Source: Tetrahymena thermophila SB210 (lineage: Eukaryota; Ciliophora; Oligohymenophorea; Hymenostomatida; Tetrahymenidae). From it: DNA of 64,000 nucleotides. Below the pieces are notes generated by a model that searched no databases, was not told where the DNA came from, and was given only the letters and a program-made list of their open reading frames with translations. Shown in pieces: positions 12,001 to 25,967 of this stretch; the first letter of the stretch is position 1, and every line of letters starts with the position of its first letter. The translations under genes were made by a program, and so were the position numbers. The stretch covers positions 62,001-126,000 of the forward strand of contig NW_002476380.1 in assembly GCF_000189635.1 (NCBI RefSeq), written 5' to 3'.

Positions 12001-15000
12001 TGAAAAAAACTTATTAAAAAGCATAAATCATTCCAAGTGGACAAACAGCTGGTTTTGAAATCGTTTTAAATTCTCGAAACCTAGGCCCATTACGTAGCAA
12101 CATTAAGTATTTCATAAACGAAAAGCATTCGTTTGAATTCTAAATTGTGGCAAACATAGAGCTTGTTAAGATTGAAATATCTAAACCTTTGCTTAAAATG
12201 AGTTTTGGAGAAGATAATATAGAAATGAGCACTAAAGAAACTATTAAATTAGTTAATAATGGAAATGCTCCAGGTAAGTTCAAGTGGCATACAAATAACT
12301 CTAAGATATTCACTATTACTCCAGAAGAATCTATTGTTTATCCTTAGAAGCCAGTTGAATGTACTATTGTTTATAAGCCATCTTCTGTTCAACAAATAGC
12401 AAATACTTCCTCAACTGGTGCAAGCTTTTTGCAGTCTACGAATCAAACATCTGTCTAGGCAATAACAAGAACCGAAGAAGAAAAGTTAATTCTGAAAGTA
12501 ACAGATGGTATTGAGTAACAGCTTAAATGCATAGGATCGTATACTGAAGCAAAATGTTCTCTCAAATAATAGTCTTTAGATCTAAAAGTAAACAATTATA
12601 TTTAAGTTGCTCTGTAAAAACTAATTTTTTAATTCTAACTAGGAAATATGTGTGGCTTAACTGATAGAAAGAACCTTTGAAATAAAAAATAACAACAGAT
12701 AACCAGCTGTATTTTGTATAGAGGAATCAAAATTACCTGAAGGAGTTATTATTTCTTAAATGAAAGGTAAAATTGGGAGTGATGACACAAAGGTTTTGAA
12801 TTTAAAGTTTAGCTCTAAGAAAGAGTGCAATATTAAGGGTGATATTGTAATTTTAATTAGAGGAGGAAAGACTCTGAAGTTGCCTTTTTCTGTTTCAACT
12901 ATTATCCCAGATATTCAAATCAACTAGGATAAATTTGATTTTGGAAACATAACTACTTTAGGTAAATTAATTAATTAATTGCCACTTTCGTTATTTATAA
13001 TTATTAATTTGCGTCTCTTTAGGTAACCCTGGATAGCTTGAGATGCATCTAACCAATAATTCTTCGATTACTGCGGAGTTAGTTTTAGATTTGAGATACG
13101 ATGAGGAAAAAGATGGTATGGATGAAGAAAAAGATGGACTTGATTGCCTCGATGTCGCATGTTTAGAATAAGCAGATGAGAGTATTTTACACTCTATAGC
13201 TGATCATGAAGAAGAACAATAATAAATTGATTCAAAATCAAAATAAAATGCTAACTAACATATTAACAATAACAATAATGCTGATGATGAATTTGATTAA
13301 GAGAATTTAGATGTGTCAGAGTAATCTGAGGACGAAGAAGAAGAAACCAAGCTGTGCAAATATTATTCTTTAACAATATAACCAGGATAAACCCTTCATT
13401 TCCAACTAAAATTCTCACCTAAAAGTTTCAAGTAAATAAAAAAAATATATTTTGACTAAAAGAAGTTTATTATTAACAAATAATTAAAGGTAATATAAGT
13501 TTTTGTTTCCAATTTAGCTAAGAGGATATGGCCTGATTGATGGCTTAAAAAGATTTATCTTTTGCCGTGGTTTGAAGCCTAAGTTTTTAATTGATCCCTA
13601 AGTCTTAGATTTCGGTAAAAAGATTATCACAGCTCCTGATAAACAATCAATAGGAAAGTAGTCTATTCTTTCATTCTCAAACCCTGACAAAAATTCTGTT
13701 TCTTGGTATGTTGATACAAACGTATTAGGTAATGACCGTATATTTGATATTCGTCCTGATCAAGGTGAAGTAGGACCTGGAGAATCGAAGAATATCTCAG
13801 TATTTTTTAATCCGTTTGAACCAGGTGTTTATGAAAAATAGATCCCATTGTTTGTTAAAGACCCTGATATGAAGATTAACAGTTCTTACATCGATATTAC
13901 ATTGAAAGGAGAAGGTGCCTTCCCTAAGTTGCTTTTTGACAGAAAAGAAGTATAAATATTTTTTTTATAGCTAGTCTGAAAATAGTTAATAAATTTATTT
14001 AAAATTTGCATTAGATTATTTTACCAGTAGTTCCTTTAGGTGTTGAAGCAAAGTGCGTTTTTAGAATTATCAATAGTGGATATGAAAATCTTAACTTGAA
14101 ATATAAAATAGTGGATGATATTTCTAAACTTAATATTGATCTAGCCTTTCCTGAAGGTAAGAATCTTGGTATTACTAAAAATAAAATTAAAGTAGAAGCC
14201 ACATTTTCCAGTAAAAAACCAATATCATTTACCACTCGAATTGAGTTTTATGATGATGCAGAAAGAAGCTATGATATATAAATTTCAGGCACTACAGATA
14301 ATTCTCTTTTTACAAACTACTCCTATTTCTAGAGATGTGCTGGAGAGTTTAAAATTGATTTAGAGCATGACAGATCTCCATTAAAGCTTGAAGTAGATGA
14401 AGATGATTTGGATTCAATAGATGGACTCTCAGATGGTAGGGTTGGCAAAGCTGCAGCTAAAAAAAAGGTAACAGGAGGAGCTTAAAGCGTCGTTTCAGCA
14501 AAGACCCTCTCATCTTATGGCTCTTCTAAATCGACTAAATCATTGCTAGGATATTCTCCTATTCCAACATAGTATTTAGAATAAAATGTAGAATTTTTAT
14601 GCAGATGGCTTAACTTTTATGTCTTAACATAAACCATTTAAAATTTTCCTAATTCTATAATTGAAAGTAATGGGGCTTAAGTGTTTGATATTCTTACTTA
14701 TCTATCTGGCAAGACGGCATTTAATTTCAAGGCTAACATAGACTTTTCAGCTAAGAGACTTGAAAAAGTAAATTTCATTCGAAAAAGCTTATTTAAATTG
14801 GATTGATTGATTAAAATTTAGGTTGAAAAATTGTATAAGCAGTATGATGAGTTAATTCGCACATTAAAAATCGAAGGGGCTTTATTGAATCATATAAGAC
14901 CAGAATATTTATTTAGTTATAACGATTATCTCTTTTATTTAAAGACACTCCCAGAAAAAAAGTAATAAAACTTAACACCTTCTGCGCTAAAAATGCCTGC

Positions 15001-18000
15001 TTTAAGGTTTTAATACTAGTCAATAGAGGCTTGGACAAGTTTAATTTATTAGATGATCAAAATTTATTATTTATCAAGAATTAATCCGAAAACATTTAAA
15101 TCTGTTCCTGGTCTTCCACCAGAGAAAGCATAAATACCAGAATATATAGAAGGTAGTAATTTCATAAGTAGTTCTGAGGCTCTCTTGCTGAATTGGTTTG
15201 AAATCCATAATGAAATCATTCATCCTATACAAAAGAGAAGAATACGTAATTTTGATGAGGATTTTTAAGATGCAAATCTGTATGCTTCTGTAATTCAATC
15301 ATACGTTGGAAAATCTTGCTACAAATATTTTAATACAATGAAATCGAGTTGTTCAAGTGATATAGAAATCAATTACAATGCCGAAAAGCTTATTTAAGGA
15401 TTAACAGTAACTTATTGAAATAATTTTTTCTTTAACTTTATTAATAAAAATGGTTTTAAAAATTTAAATATCTTTTTTTAAAACAGGAAATAGGTATGCA
15501 AACACATCTTAATGTTAAAGACATAGTAAAACCATCGATGAGAGAAACTCTATTGTTTTGTATTTAGCTATTTTTCTCTCTTCCCCACTACATTCCCAAA
15601 GGATAACCAATAATCTTTTAATGTGTGCTTGGTGAAGAAGTAGTAAAAAATATTGAGTTGCAAAATCCAACAAACAAGCCAATAAGTTATTGGGTCTAAT
15701 TAGAACCTCAAGGAGGTGATTTTTCTCTTGAAAGCGATGATAATTTTGTTATTGAACCTAAGTAAACATTTAAATTTAAAGTTAAATTTACCAGTAGAAT
15801 ATCTGAATCTGTGACAGGCCGTATTAGATTTACTAACAAAAAAGAAAGTAACGTAAGTGCTGCTGCACTTGTTTTTGAATTAAAATCTTAAGTGATTGGA
15901 AGAATATCTGAAATAAATTGGACTGTTAATGCATAGCTTTATGAAACAGTTGAAAAGTAGATTTAAGTTACTAATAAATTCCCAAGTGAGTCAGGAGAAT
16001 TTATGATTATCATCACACAAGAAAGATTCAAAAATGCTGAAGAAATGAAAAAAAAGCGTACTAATAAAAAATCTTTGACTGCTCAAGGTGATTAGTAATC
16101 ACTATCAAATATTAATGATAACACAGCTCTTGCTCCTTCTAAAAAGCAAGAAAACGAAATATTTCCCTCTTTCTTTTGCTAAAAAGCTTCTATTCGCTTA
16201 AAAAAGGGTTAGACAACAACTATAACAATAATTTTTATTCCTTTAGTCATGGAAACACAAAAATGTTTTATTATTTTTAAAGACCCTAATGTAGGTAAAA
16301 AAAATATTTTTTAATAATAAAATTATTTAAATATTTTAATTTAAAATTATAAAAGGTGAATTTTAGCATGAAATGATTGGAACAGTTGAAATGCCATCGC
16401 TTTTACCAGATATTATTCGCTTTCCCTTAACAGGATATCCAACAATTTTTGTAGACGAGAATTCATAATAAGAAGTTGAAATACCTTTTGCAAATGACCC
16501 TATGTTAAAAGCTAGAAAGTAAGTAGAACAATTAATAGTTGAGAAGAATAGAGATAAATATATGAGGGGAGATAAAACTTAGGTTATAAGACCTGAGAAA
16601 TTGAATTTCCCTGGTGGAAATCCTGATAGTGTATAATATGAAATAGAAATGAATCCTCCAAATTCATTTATCTCAATTAAAAGCTAATTTGTTGTCATAA
16701 ATCCATTCAGATTCACCAAGAGTAAATAGGAAAAATAAGAAAGAGTATTTATTTATTTGTTTATTTTATTTTATTTTAAATATTCATTTTATTACAAATA
16801 AATAAGAATACTGGAGAGTCTAAGAAGGCGAACTAAAATCACACTGAAGAATCAGGAAATGTTTTGTAAGCTAACTAAACAGGATAAGCGTTTGCAAGCT
16901 AAGGAGTTAATAAATATCCCTTTTAATTCCTTTTCAAATAGCCTGTAAAAGACTATAAGTTCAATTTGACTTTTAAGAATGCTTAAAAAACTGATATTCG
17001 TAGATATAGATGCGAAATTACTGTTTTCCCAAAACCCATAAAGGCAACATTAGAGTTTAGAGTTCCTGCAAGGCACAGCACAACATAAGAGATTCCAATT
17101 ATAAATAATACAGAGAGAGATTGGAATATAAAAGTAATTATGAATATTATTTTTAAGATCATATTTCATTTTAATCTTTTAAAAAAGGTAAATTTAATTT
17201 AAGATGCCAAAAATGCACTACTATTTACTGCTCCCTCTCATATTTTGAAAGACTTTTTCGTTAAGAAGAAAAGTACAGGTGTTTATCCTATAACCTTTTC
17301 TCCTAATTGGCTCGTTTAAGCAGAATCTAAGCTAAGCTTATTCAACCCTCTCACTAATGATTAATTTGAATATGACCTTAAAGGATTTGGTGAAGAACCT
17401 GTAGCAGAAGACCACATAGTTATCAGTTGTAAAGCTAAGTAGCCAACAACTAAAGAAATCGAAATTCGTAATCCGTATACAGATAAGGAAATAGTTTATA
17501 GAGTAGAAACAGATCTTATAAATGCATCAGGACCTTCTTCTCTGGCTATAAAACCTGGAAAAAGGGCAAAATATGTCCTTACTTTGTAAATAGTTTTTTG
17601 TTTACATTTAAGCAAAAATTAATAACTTTAATATGTAGGAATCCCATATTAAGTGGATAATACACTGGATCAATAACATTTTATGAAAATGACGAAAAAT
17701 ATTTATGGTACACTGTACTCTTGAATACAGAAAGCCCAAAACCAGATAAATGTATTGAGATGAGCACATAAGTGAGGTAGGCTGTCACATTTAGTATTGA
17801 AATAAAAAATCCATTAAGCTAAGATGCAACTTTTGAAGTTATGATTAATGGTGAAGGATTAATAGGTAATTATTTAAAAAAATGAACATTTTTCAATTAA
17901 TTTAGCAGGATAGAAAAATAATTTTTGGATATTTATAATAATTAGGTGATACATTATTTAACTTACCTGCAAAGTCAGAGGGAAATTATGAGCTTATTTA

Positions 18001-20215
18001 TTCTCCTCTCGTAGTTGGGCGATAAAGAGGTTCAATAGCTTTCATAAATGAGTTGCTTGGAGAAATTTGGTATGAGTTAAGTTTAACATGTGAAGACTAG
18101 CCACCAGTTAGAATGAATGTGTTAAGATGCGAACTTGGAAAAGTAGAAGCGCATTAAATATTTTTAGAAAATCCCTCTGAAAAGGAAGTTAAAGCAACAA
18201 CAAAGGTTTCAAATCCAACTAACTTTGATGTAATACCAGACAACATAATTTTAAAACCTCTTTCGAAGACACCTATACAAATTAGATATATGCCTTCAAA
18301 TCTTGAAGTAAATATTGATTTATTAAATAAGTATTTTATTCATTATATTCTAAATAAAAAATAAGGTTACAGAATAGGGAGAAGTTACAATTTCAACACA
18401 AGAAATTGGAAAATGGAAATTTTTAACTTTTGGAATAGGTATACCTCCAACTAAATTTGAGCCTAGATTGATTTCAGTAGGCCTTAATAAAGATTTTTCT
18501 ACAACAATTCACTTCAAAAATCCATTTAAAGAGAATATAAATGTAACAATCACGTTAGAAGCTACTGTATTGATTTTATTTTTTAATTTAAGTATCTCTA
18601 TAACTGAAATCTTATTATTTGTGTAAACAAAATTAGGGTGAAAATAAAGAAGTCTTCAAATTACTTACAAAAACTAAGAAAAATGAAGGAGAAAAATCAG
18701 TTATGCAGGTTCCTGGAATGAATGTCATTTAAATTCCATTTTCGTTTGTCCCTAGAGAAATAAATTGCTATTATTGTGAAATTGTAGTTTAAATGAATGA
18801 AAAAATTGAATGGAGATATCCTATTAAAGGTGTTACAGAGAGCGTAGTAAACTAAGTTATTTACCACCTAAAGACTTAATGTAGATCAACAGTTGAAGAA
18901 GAAATGAAAATTTAACTACCTGGAGTAATCAATTTTTATTTTTTAATTAATTTAATTTGCCAGCAGACTAATTTTTTTAATTTAATTTGCCAGCGGACTA
19001 ATTTTTTTAATTTAATTTGGTAGAATATATTTGTTTACTTATTTATCTAAATAAATTGAGCATTTTGTATTTTTAACTGGTTATAAATGCAAATTTTTTT
19101 TTTACCTTAATTTATCAAAAACAACTTTGAATTTTGTATTTTTTGACATTTTGTTATTTTTTTTATTCTTTTAAAAAATATGTAAACCAGCTATAATAGC
19201 TTAATCTTTTATTACTTACTTCAACAATTTCTAATACTACTTTTAATATAAAAAAGATAATGTCCTTTATTACAAATGAAGATAAGTTTGAGTTTGAACT
19301 TGATGGCATTTCTGACGAATTCAACACTTTGATTAGATAGAGTTTACAAATAAAGACTGTTAAAAATTACTTGACATCTTCAAATGATCATCTTGAGTTC
19401 CAAGCTAAATTTTCACCCTTAAAGCCTTTCAAATAAACAATTGATTTTAATATATTAAGACAAGCTGGTGGGCGCTGGAAGTAATTAAAATTTAACATTT
19501 TATAATTAAAATTTTCTTATAAATTTAATTTTAATAGGTTTAAAATAACTCTTGAAGCTACTGAACCAAAAGAAGATGATATTATAATAATTAGTTCGCC
19601 ACTTCATAAAACAACAAGTGTTACTTTTAAACTAACAAATAAGTCCAAGAGTTTTACTCCTTTTACTGCTTCATTTACTCCAGATAGTGATGCTGAATTT
19701 ACTGTTATGCCCAGGTCTGGGAATTTAGAATCTTACGGTAGAGAAGGAACTACATTTATAGTATCTTTTACTCCTATTGAATATGGAAAGACAAGACAGG
19801 GTAAGCTCATAATACAGACAGATGAAATGATGTGGTAAGTTTTTTTATTTTTTCTCTATTTGTTTGGCTATTACTTTTTTTTTATAATAAAATGATGAAA
19901 ATCTTATCTAAAATTCATCTATTTATTTGATATAAAATAACCAAAAAATTTGCTAATTAACTTATTTAAATTGATAGGAGTTATTTAGTTAAGGGAACTC
20001 TACCAAAATATAATCCTCCATAAATAGAATAAAGCATGATAGATAATAAACTTGATATAGATTTAATCTCTAAATCAGTGCATAATAATCATTCTAAAAA
20101 CTTTATGGCTGAAAATGTCATAAAAATGAAAAATTCTTAAGTAGAGTCAAATATGAAATAACTTTAGAAACACAATAGTTCACTTTCTCTTTAGCTCAGA
20201 AGCAAAAAATTCTGA
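9013..20215 (+). CDS. CFAP47: CFAP47 homologue, giant ciliary protein with Ig/ASH-like repeats and a CH-like domain
   Basis: About 22 exons can be joined in frame: 9013-9679, 9931-10466, 10519-10782, 10842-11174, 11249-11622, 11687-12587, 12643-12961, 13023-13489, 13518-13949, 14015-14767, 14822-15406, 15487-16294, 16356-16744, 16807-17133, 17188-17585, 17639-17865, 17946-18307, 18366-18566, 18637-18924, 19257-19480, 19538-19834, 19978-20215. The product is about 3,129 residues, close to human CFAP47 (about 3,190). After a Q-rich leader come repeated ASPM/SPD-2/Hydin-type beta domains (FVRNLTKTTRRIRVFQP, LFKNEGNAPAKI, LTNKSKSFTPFTASF) with LRGYG/LKGEG ends. Exon 11 holds the calponin-homology-like segment typical of CFAP47 (SSSEALLLNWFEIHNE then NFDEDFQDANLYASVIQSY). 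The C-terminus has the expected W-YLVKGTLPKYNPP. CFAP47 proteins act in the central apparatus of motile cilia. Several acidic insertions (e.g. about residues 1180-1250) are lineage-specific. Exact splice sites are inferred by eye. Confidence 0.92.
18951..19020. repeat. 30-bp tandem repeat inside a CFAP47 intron
   Basis: Two copies of a 30-base unit (18951-18980 and 18981-19010) differ at one base (cagcagacta versus cagcggacta) and are followed by a partial third copy. The unit is a T/A tract followed by tttgccagc-ggacta. It lies in the 332-base intron 18925-19256, the longest intron of the gene. Confidence 0.85.
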
Positions 20216-21377
20216 TATTGATATTGACATGATAATTACTAATTTTAATATTCTAAGTAAAAATATTTTTCAAACAAAAAACAAATTATAAAAAATTTAA
20301 CTAAATTTTTTTTAATTAATTAATAAATCAATCCAATTATTATATTTAAACTTTATTTTATGTCACTGTCAAATTGTTTAAAATATATCTCTTTATTTTG
20401 TGTAAATTCACTTCTAACTTTTAGTATAATTTTTGGTTATGCGCTTTATTTTATGCATTGATTCATTATGTTTAAAGGGTGAATATTTTATTCAATTATT
20501 CATATTCTATTCACTCTTTCTCAATTATTTAAAATGAATATTCAATCATTTATTTAACTTTTTATTTTGTATAAAGATAATTTTTTTAATATTTACATTT
20601 AATCTATATTAATCTTTATGAAGCATCCATATTAAAACATTATTTTAATTATTAACTAAATTGATCTAGAAAAATTTTAATATATTAAAAATACATAAAA
20701 AATAGCAAAGTTAACTTTTTCCAATATATTTTTAAAAATAAAATTTTTTTTAGAGTAGAAAATAATAAATAAATTAATAAAAGAATTAATTTTAAATTCT
20801 ATATGTATGGTTCAAGAATAATATTTATAAATTTATTTGAAATAAAATGCATCCAAAATTAATTAAAAAGGATAATAATTAATGTTTAGAAACAAAGAAA
20901 TTCAAGGCAAAAGTTGACTTTTATTTAATCTATTTATTATTTGTATATAAAAGATATATTTTAATATGAAGTTTCTAATATCAAATAAACAAAAAAAAAT
21001 ATTTAGAAGAAACTAACTCAATATTTGACAAATGTGAAAAAATTAAAAAACTGAAAACATTTTATATTTTATAATTAAATTTTGAGAATTTAATTATTTT
21101 TAGAATTCACAAATAATTTTTTTTAGCTAAAAATACCATTAAGTATGTTGGTCATATTTTTTATTTGCCTTAATTATCACTTAAAGAAAAGGGGAAATTA
21201 CAAATAATTATATAATTATTATATTTTCTATTTAAAAAATTATACTGACATACTATTTTATCTCTTTATTTATAAAAGAAAATATATTTATTTATTTGTT
21301 TATAAATATTCAATAACAACCACTATAACAAAATAAAATGAATAAGAAAATTTTAAGCAAGAAAAATTAGTAAGAAA
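20216..21377. other. Intergenic, AT-rich
   Basis: About 1.2 kb of very AT-rich DNA between the CFAP47 homologue and the MYB gene. No coding-like stretch, RNA gene or repeat recognised. Confidence 0.6.
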
Positions 21378-24300
21378 ATGCATTTATTAAAAAATTAATT
21401 TCAAATGAAGGAAAATATGGTGGCGTGTGAAGAAAATAGAACTCTGATATAGAAAGAGAAAAATTAAAATCTAAAGACAGGGAAGCAGACAGAAGATAGG
21501 CATACATATATACTTATGTAATTACAGACAAAAATTGCTTGAAGCTAAGAAAGAAATTATATTAATGAAAAATAAGGATGAATATTTTTTGAAAACAGAA
21601 AACATAATTTTAAAAACTCCTGGAATAATTAGTTTGAATAAGAGAGTCAATAACGAAAAACAGAAAAGGGAAAAAACTCCTTGCGCATTCAATTATTAAA
21701 AGAATAAGTATATAAGAAGAATATTTACACGTTTTTGCAACATACTTTGAAAATGATTAGTAAAACTAGCGGAAAAGGTTTTAATTTTATTTTAGATTAG
21801 ACACTTTACACCTTATAAACTGAATAAAATAACCAAATATTTCTATTAAAACTAAAAATTTACGCCATATTTTTCCATTTTCAAAAAAATAATTTAATGA
21901 TTCCCGCAATAATAATAAATTTTTTAAAAAGCCCGGATAAATGAAATTATAATATCTATTTTATGGAAAAAACTTTTTATTTGATATATAGAATTTTTTT
22001 GACATTTTAAAAATTGTTTTTTAAATTGTTTAGGACCATGGAGCTTTGATGAAGATAACAAGCTCCTTGATTGGGTGAAAGCAAATGGACCTCAAAAATG
22101 GTCACTTTGCTCTGAAACTATTCCTGGTAGAAGCGGAAAGTAATGCAGAGAGAGATGGTTTAACAATCTCAACCCTAACGTAAAGAAAGGTAACTGGACT
22201 GCTGAAGAAGATGACATGATATTCTAAGGTTATTTGCAACATGGATCTTCTTGGAGCAGGATAGCAAAAAATTTAGAAGGTAAAAATTTAAGCATTACTA
22301 ATGAATTAATTTAATTAATATTTGCTTCGCTAAATATTAACAAATGTTAGACTCAATTAAATGATAGACTTCTATTAATTAATTAATTAAAATCAATACA
22401 ATTTTCTCAAGATTATTAATTCATTTTTTGATTACACATACTATAGTAGCAAAACTAAATTTACGAATTTACTTTTTTTCTTTCTTTCTTCCTTTATTTT
22501 TATGAATTCATTTCTATGATTATTTATTTTCTCTCTAATTTTTTCTTTTCCCTGATTTTTTTAATTACTTTTTTAATAAAGTGAATTTTATCATACAGAA
22601 ATATTAATTCATTCATTCATCTATATATTATACATATATTAATTCATTCATTAATTAGCTTCATTTATTTATCATTTTATCTTACTTAAGCTTATTGCTG
22701 CTAACTTTTACTTATTTTTTTACAAATAAAAATATTTGTATAATAAAAATATTTAAATAAATAAAATAGCTATTATTTCATTAGCTTAACTTTTTTTATT
22801 TTCATTTTTACAACTCATTTTCATTTTCGATTAATTTATTTTATTTTTTAAATTAAATAAATATCGAATAAAATATATTTAAAATAATATTTAATTTGAA
22901 GAAATAATAATTAAAAAAAAAATTATTTTATTTTAATTTCAAATAGTTAATATTTTTTAATTTTTACATACAGGAAGAACTGAAAATTCAGTTAAGAATC
23001 GCTTTTATAGTACAGTTAGAAAGCTACTCAGTGATTCAGAGAAGAATGGTGGCAAAGGCAGTGAGTAGTAAATTAGAAACATCATCCAAATGAGCCTTGG
23101 GAAGAAAGTAGGTGGAGGAATGCCATCTCTTGAAAATGAAAATGATTAAAATAGTGACAATAGCTAATGCGAAAGTGAAGAAGATAAAAGCCATAATGAT
23201 GCTATGAGCAGCTCTAAAAATAACTAGAGCAGTGAAGTTAATACTCATAAAGAAGCTGAGGCTGAAGAAGCTAAAAAAGAAGAAATATCTTCCAAATCTT
23301 AAAATTTGGAAGGTTAAACAAATAAAAAATAAAGTAAATAAGCTCCTCAAAGTAGTAGTAGTAATAATAATAATGATATGGAATTAGAGGAACCAAAACC
23401 AGAAACCAAAAAGAATGGCAACGAAGCTTAAAATAACGAAAGTGAAAAGTTAAAATAAAATACTCAATCTCTTGCTGATGATCTTAATTAAGAAGGTGAA
23501 GGTCATGAAGATGAAACTAGTTCACATGCTATTTCTTCATCATAGTAATTAGGTTTATCTGGAATGACAAAACGTAAGTATAATAGAAAAAGACACCAAG
23601 ATGAATATTCAGAGTCAAACTTGCTTTATCGTTTACTGAAGAGCAACGACGTTACTATTAAGAATACAAAGTGCCTCCAAGATTACTCTGTATTTTATCG
23701 TAAGTACAAGCAAAATAAGTACATGATGAAGAAGAAAAAGAAAGAAGATGATGCCAAGAAATAGAATGAAAATGGGGATGAGGAACATACTTCTAGCTCA
23801 ATGTAAGAAACAAATTAATAAGACTATAATGAGGAAGATGAAGATGACGACAACTCTCATCTTTAGTTTTAAGATTTAACATCAGCTAAAATTAAGAAAG
23901 CGCTTAAAAGCAAACTGGGCATGAAGGGTTGCTTTGATGATAAACAAAAAATTAGCTCTTCAAAAGACTCGAGTCACAAAAATAGATAAGACAGTGAAAA
24001 TGATTTAGATGAGATTAACCATTAGTTACTACTATTGAAATAGGCCAAGCTTTAACAATAAGATAAGCTTAAGAAAAAGCTTAAAGCAAATAATTAATCA
24101 AAAGTTGAAGATCTAAACTAAATAAGTACCAAAATCAAAAACGCTAAAATTTAATCCAAAACAAAGAAAGGGCATCATAGTGACGAAGATGAAGACTCTA
24201 ATTTAGATCATATTCATACAAGTAGCATTAAGGAAGAGCCTGAAGAGGATAACGATGACGATAATTCAGCTTAGCTATCAGGAGCCAATAAATATGATGA

Positions 24301-25967
24301 TAAACTTTTTAATAGTAATCTTCCAAGCGAAAACTAGTTAGATGATGTTGGCGATTTAGAGTCTTAATTGCTCAAATTTTTCCAAAAAAGTATGGGCTAA
24401 TTCTTCAAGAAGTTTATGAAGCAGAATAAGGGTAGTGGCAAGGTAACACTATAAAATTATTTTAACTTTTATTTTTTATTTTAGATCACTTTCGCTTCTT
24501 TTTTTTTCTAAAAAGAGCTATTTTTTACAAAATAAGTTTTTTTTTTTTAAATATTAATCAAGATTTCTTTTTAAGTATTAATTTTTACAAAACGATAATC
24601 TTACAGATACTAAATTAATTATTTCACATGATTTTGGCATAGTTGATATTATTGATTAATAATATTAAATTTTGTTTCGTTTTTTTAAATTATTATGAAT
24701 TGATTGATATTTCAAATATTTTTAACAAATAATTCCTATATATTATTTAATTATTTTTTTAATTCAACTTCGATATAAAAATCTTTCCCTTTTAATAATT
24801 TAGGAAACCGATAAAAAAACAAATAATAAAAAAGAATTAAAGAAGTAATTATCTCAATAACAGTAATAATAACAACAACAATTATTGTAATTGTAAGTGT
24901 AAGAGTAAATTCAAAAACAACTAGAATAATTAAATAACTAAAATTCTAAATAATCTAAAAATATTAATAACTAATAAGTAATTTAAAGAACAAATACAAT
25001 TATTTAGAACCCTCCCATTAAAAATTAATCAAAGAAAAATGGTAGTAGTTAAATTCCAGCTAAAGATAGTAACATTAATGATAATGGAATCCAAAATTTA
25101 ATCTAAAAGTAAATACAAGAAATGCAATTAGTAAAGTAAGAGGAAAATTAAGAAAATAATGACCAAAAGTAAAAATAAGAAAATAACAAGACAGGTTTTA
25201 AATAGAATAATAATTCTAATTCTTAATAAATGATGACTAAAAGCACTATAAATAATTAAAAATCTTCTTTTTAACTGAATAAAAATTAAAACACTCCAAC
25301 TGCTCGTAATGGGTACACCAATTAGATAGGTAGTTCTTCTAGTCTTTTTAGCTAACCAAATAATAATAATAATAATAATAATTACAATTTGAACAACAAT
25401 AATGGAGGATTTGGAAGTCTTTTAAGCTCTCATAGCTTATAAATGCAACAACAAAATTAAAATAATTAATAACTTACAGCTAGCTAAAATTTAAGCATTT
25501 AGAATATCAAGAATTTGCTAAACTAAAATATGCTTGGAAATCAAAATTCTTTAAATGTCAATGGTGATTAGGGAGTTGATTAAAAGATGATATTCTTACT
25601 TAATTAGCTTAATACTCTAGAATCAATGTTAACTAACACAAAAAAAGAATTAGTGAAATTAGAGGCAAGCCTAATGAACTAAAGGGGTTCAGATTAACAA
25701 ATGGGAATAAACTAAAATAGAGGCGGTTATGCGAGTAATAATATGTAAGGCAGTAGCAATAATTTATATGCATCGAATGGATTTTATAATATGCAAGGAG
25801 GAATACCACCAACTGCCAATGTGTTAAAAACTTTACCTTCGTTTGGATCGAGAGCTATTTTCGAAAAAAGTGATGTAGATGCTCCTTCTTTTAACAAACG
25901 CAAGAATTCTAAAGACAATACTTCTTAGTTTTCAGATTTTGATAAATTTATTAATAATAACAATTGA
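21378..25967 (+). CDS. R2R3-type MYB DNA-binding protein with long low-complexity tail
   Basis: Proposed exons 21378-21517, 21599-21777, 22034-22279, 22974-24442 and 24804-25967 give about 1,065 residues. Exons 3-4 encode two MYB repeats (about residues 107-210). Repeat one runs GPWSFDEDNKLLDWV to RERWFNNL with three Trp; repeat two runs KGNWTAEEDDMI to NRFYSTV with Phe in place of the third Trp. This is the usual layout of c-MYB-type DNA-binding factors, so a sequence-specific nuclear role is likely. The rest is acidic, Ser/Glu/Lys-rich (exon 4), then Gln/Asn-rich (exon 5) with an (AAT)n run. The join SGKG-PWS between exons 2 and 3 is phase-consistent. The first exon is the weakest part: starts at 21378, 21405 or 21417 are all possible, and exon 1 itself is inferred only from frame and GT/AG. 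Confidence 0.8.

Noticed and set aside
13430..13517. A longer 87-base intron in CFAP47 starting at the gtaaat near 13431
   Set aside because: It would leave the wrong frame at the acceptor, and the intervening bases encode residues that fit the beta-domain ending before LRGYG.
21339..21435. ORF starting ATG at 21339 (MNKKILSKKNQ...) before the MYB exons
   Set aside because: It runs into an in-frame TGA after about 30 codons. A neighbouring frame continues through a plausible intron into the MYB domain, so that frame was preferred. Selenocysteine readthrough was considered and has no support.
23036..23350. Minus-strand 104-codon hydrophobic ORF
   Set aside because: It is the antisense shadow of the acidic Ser/Glu/Lys-rich exon of the MYB gene.
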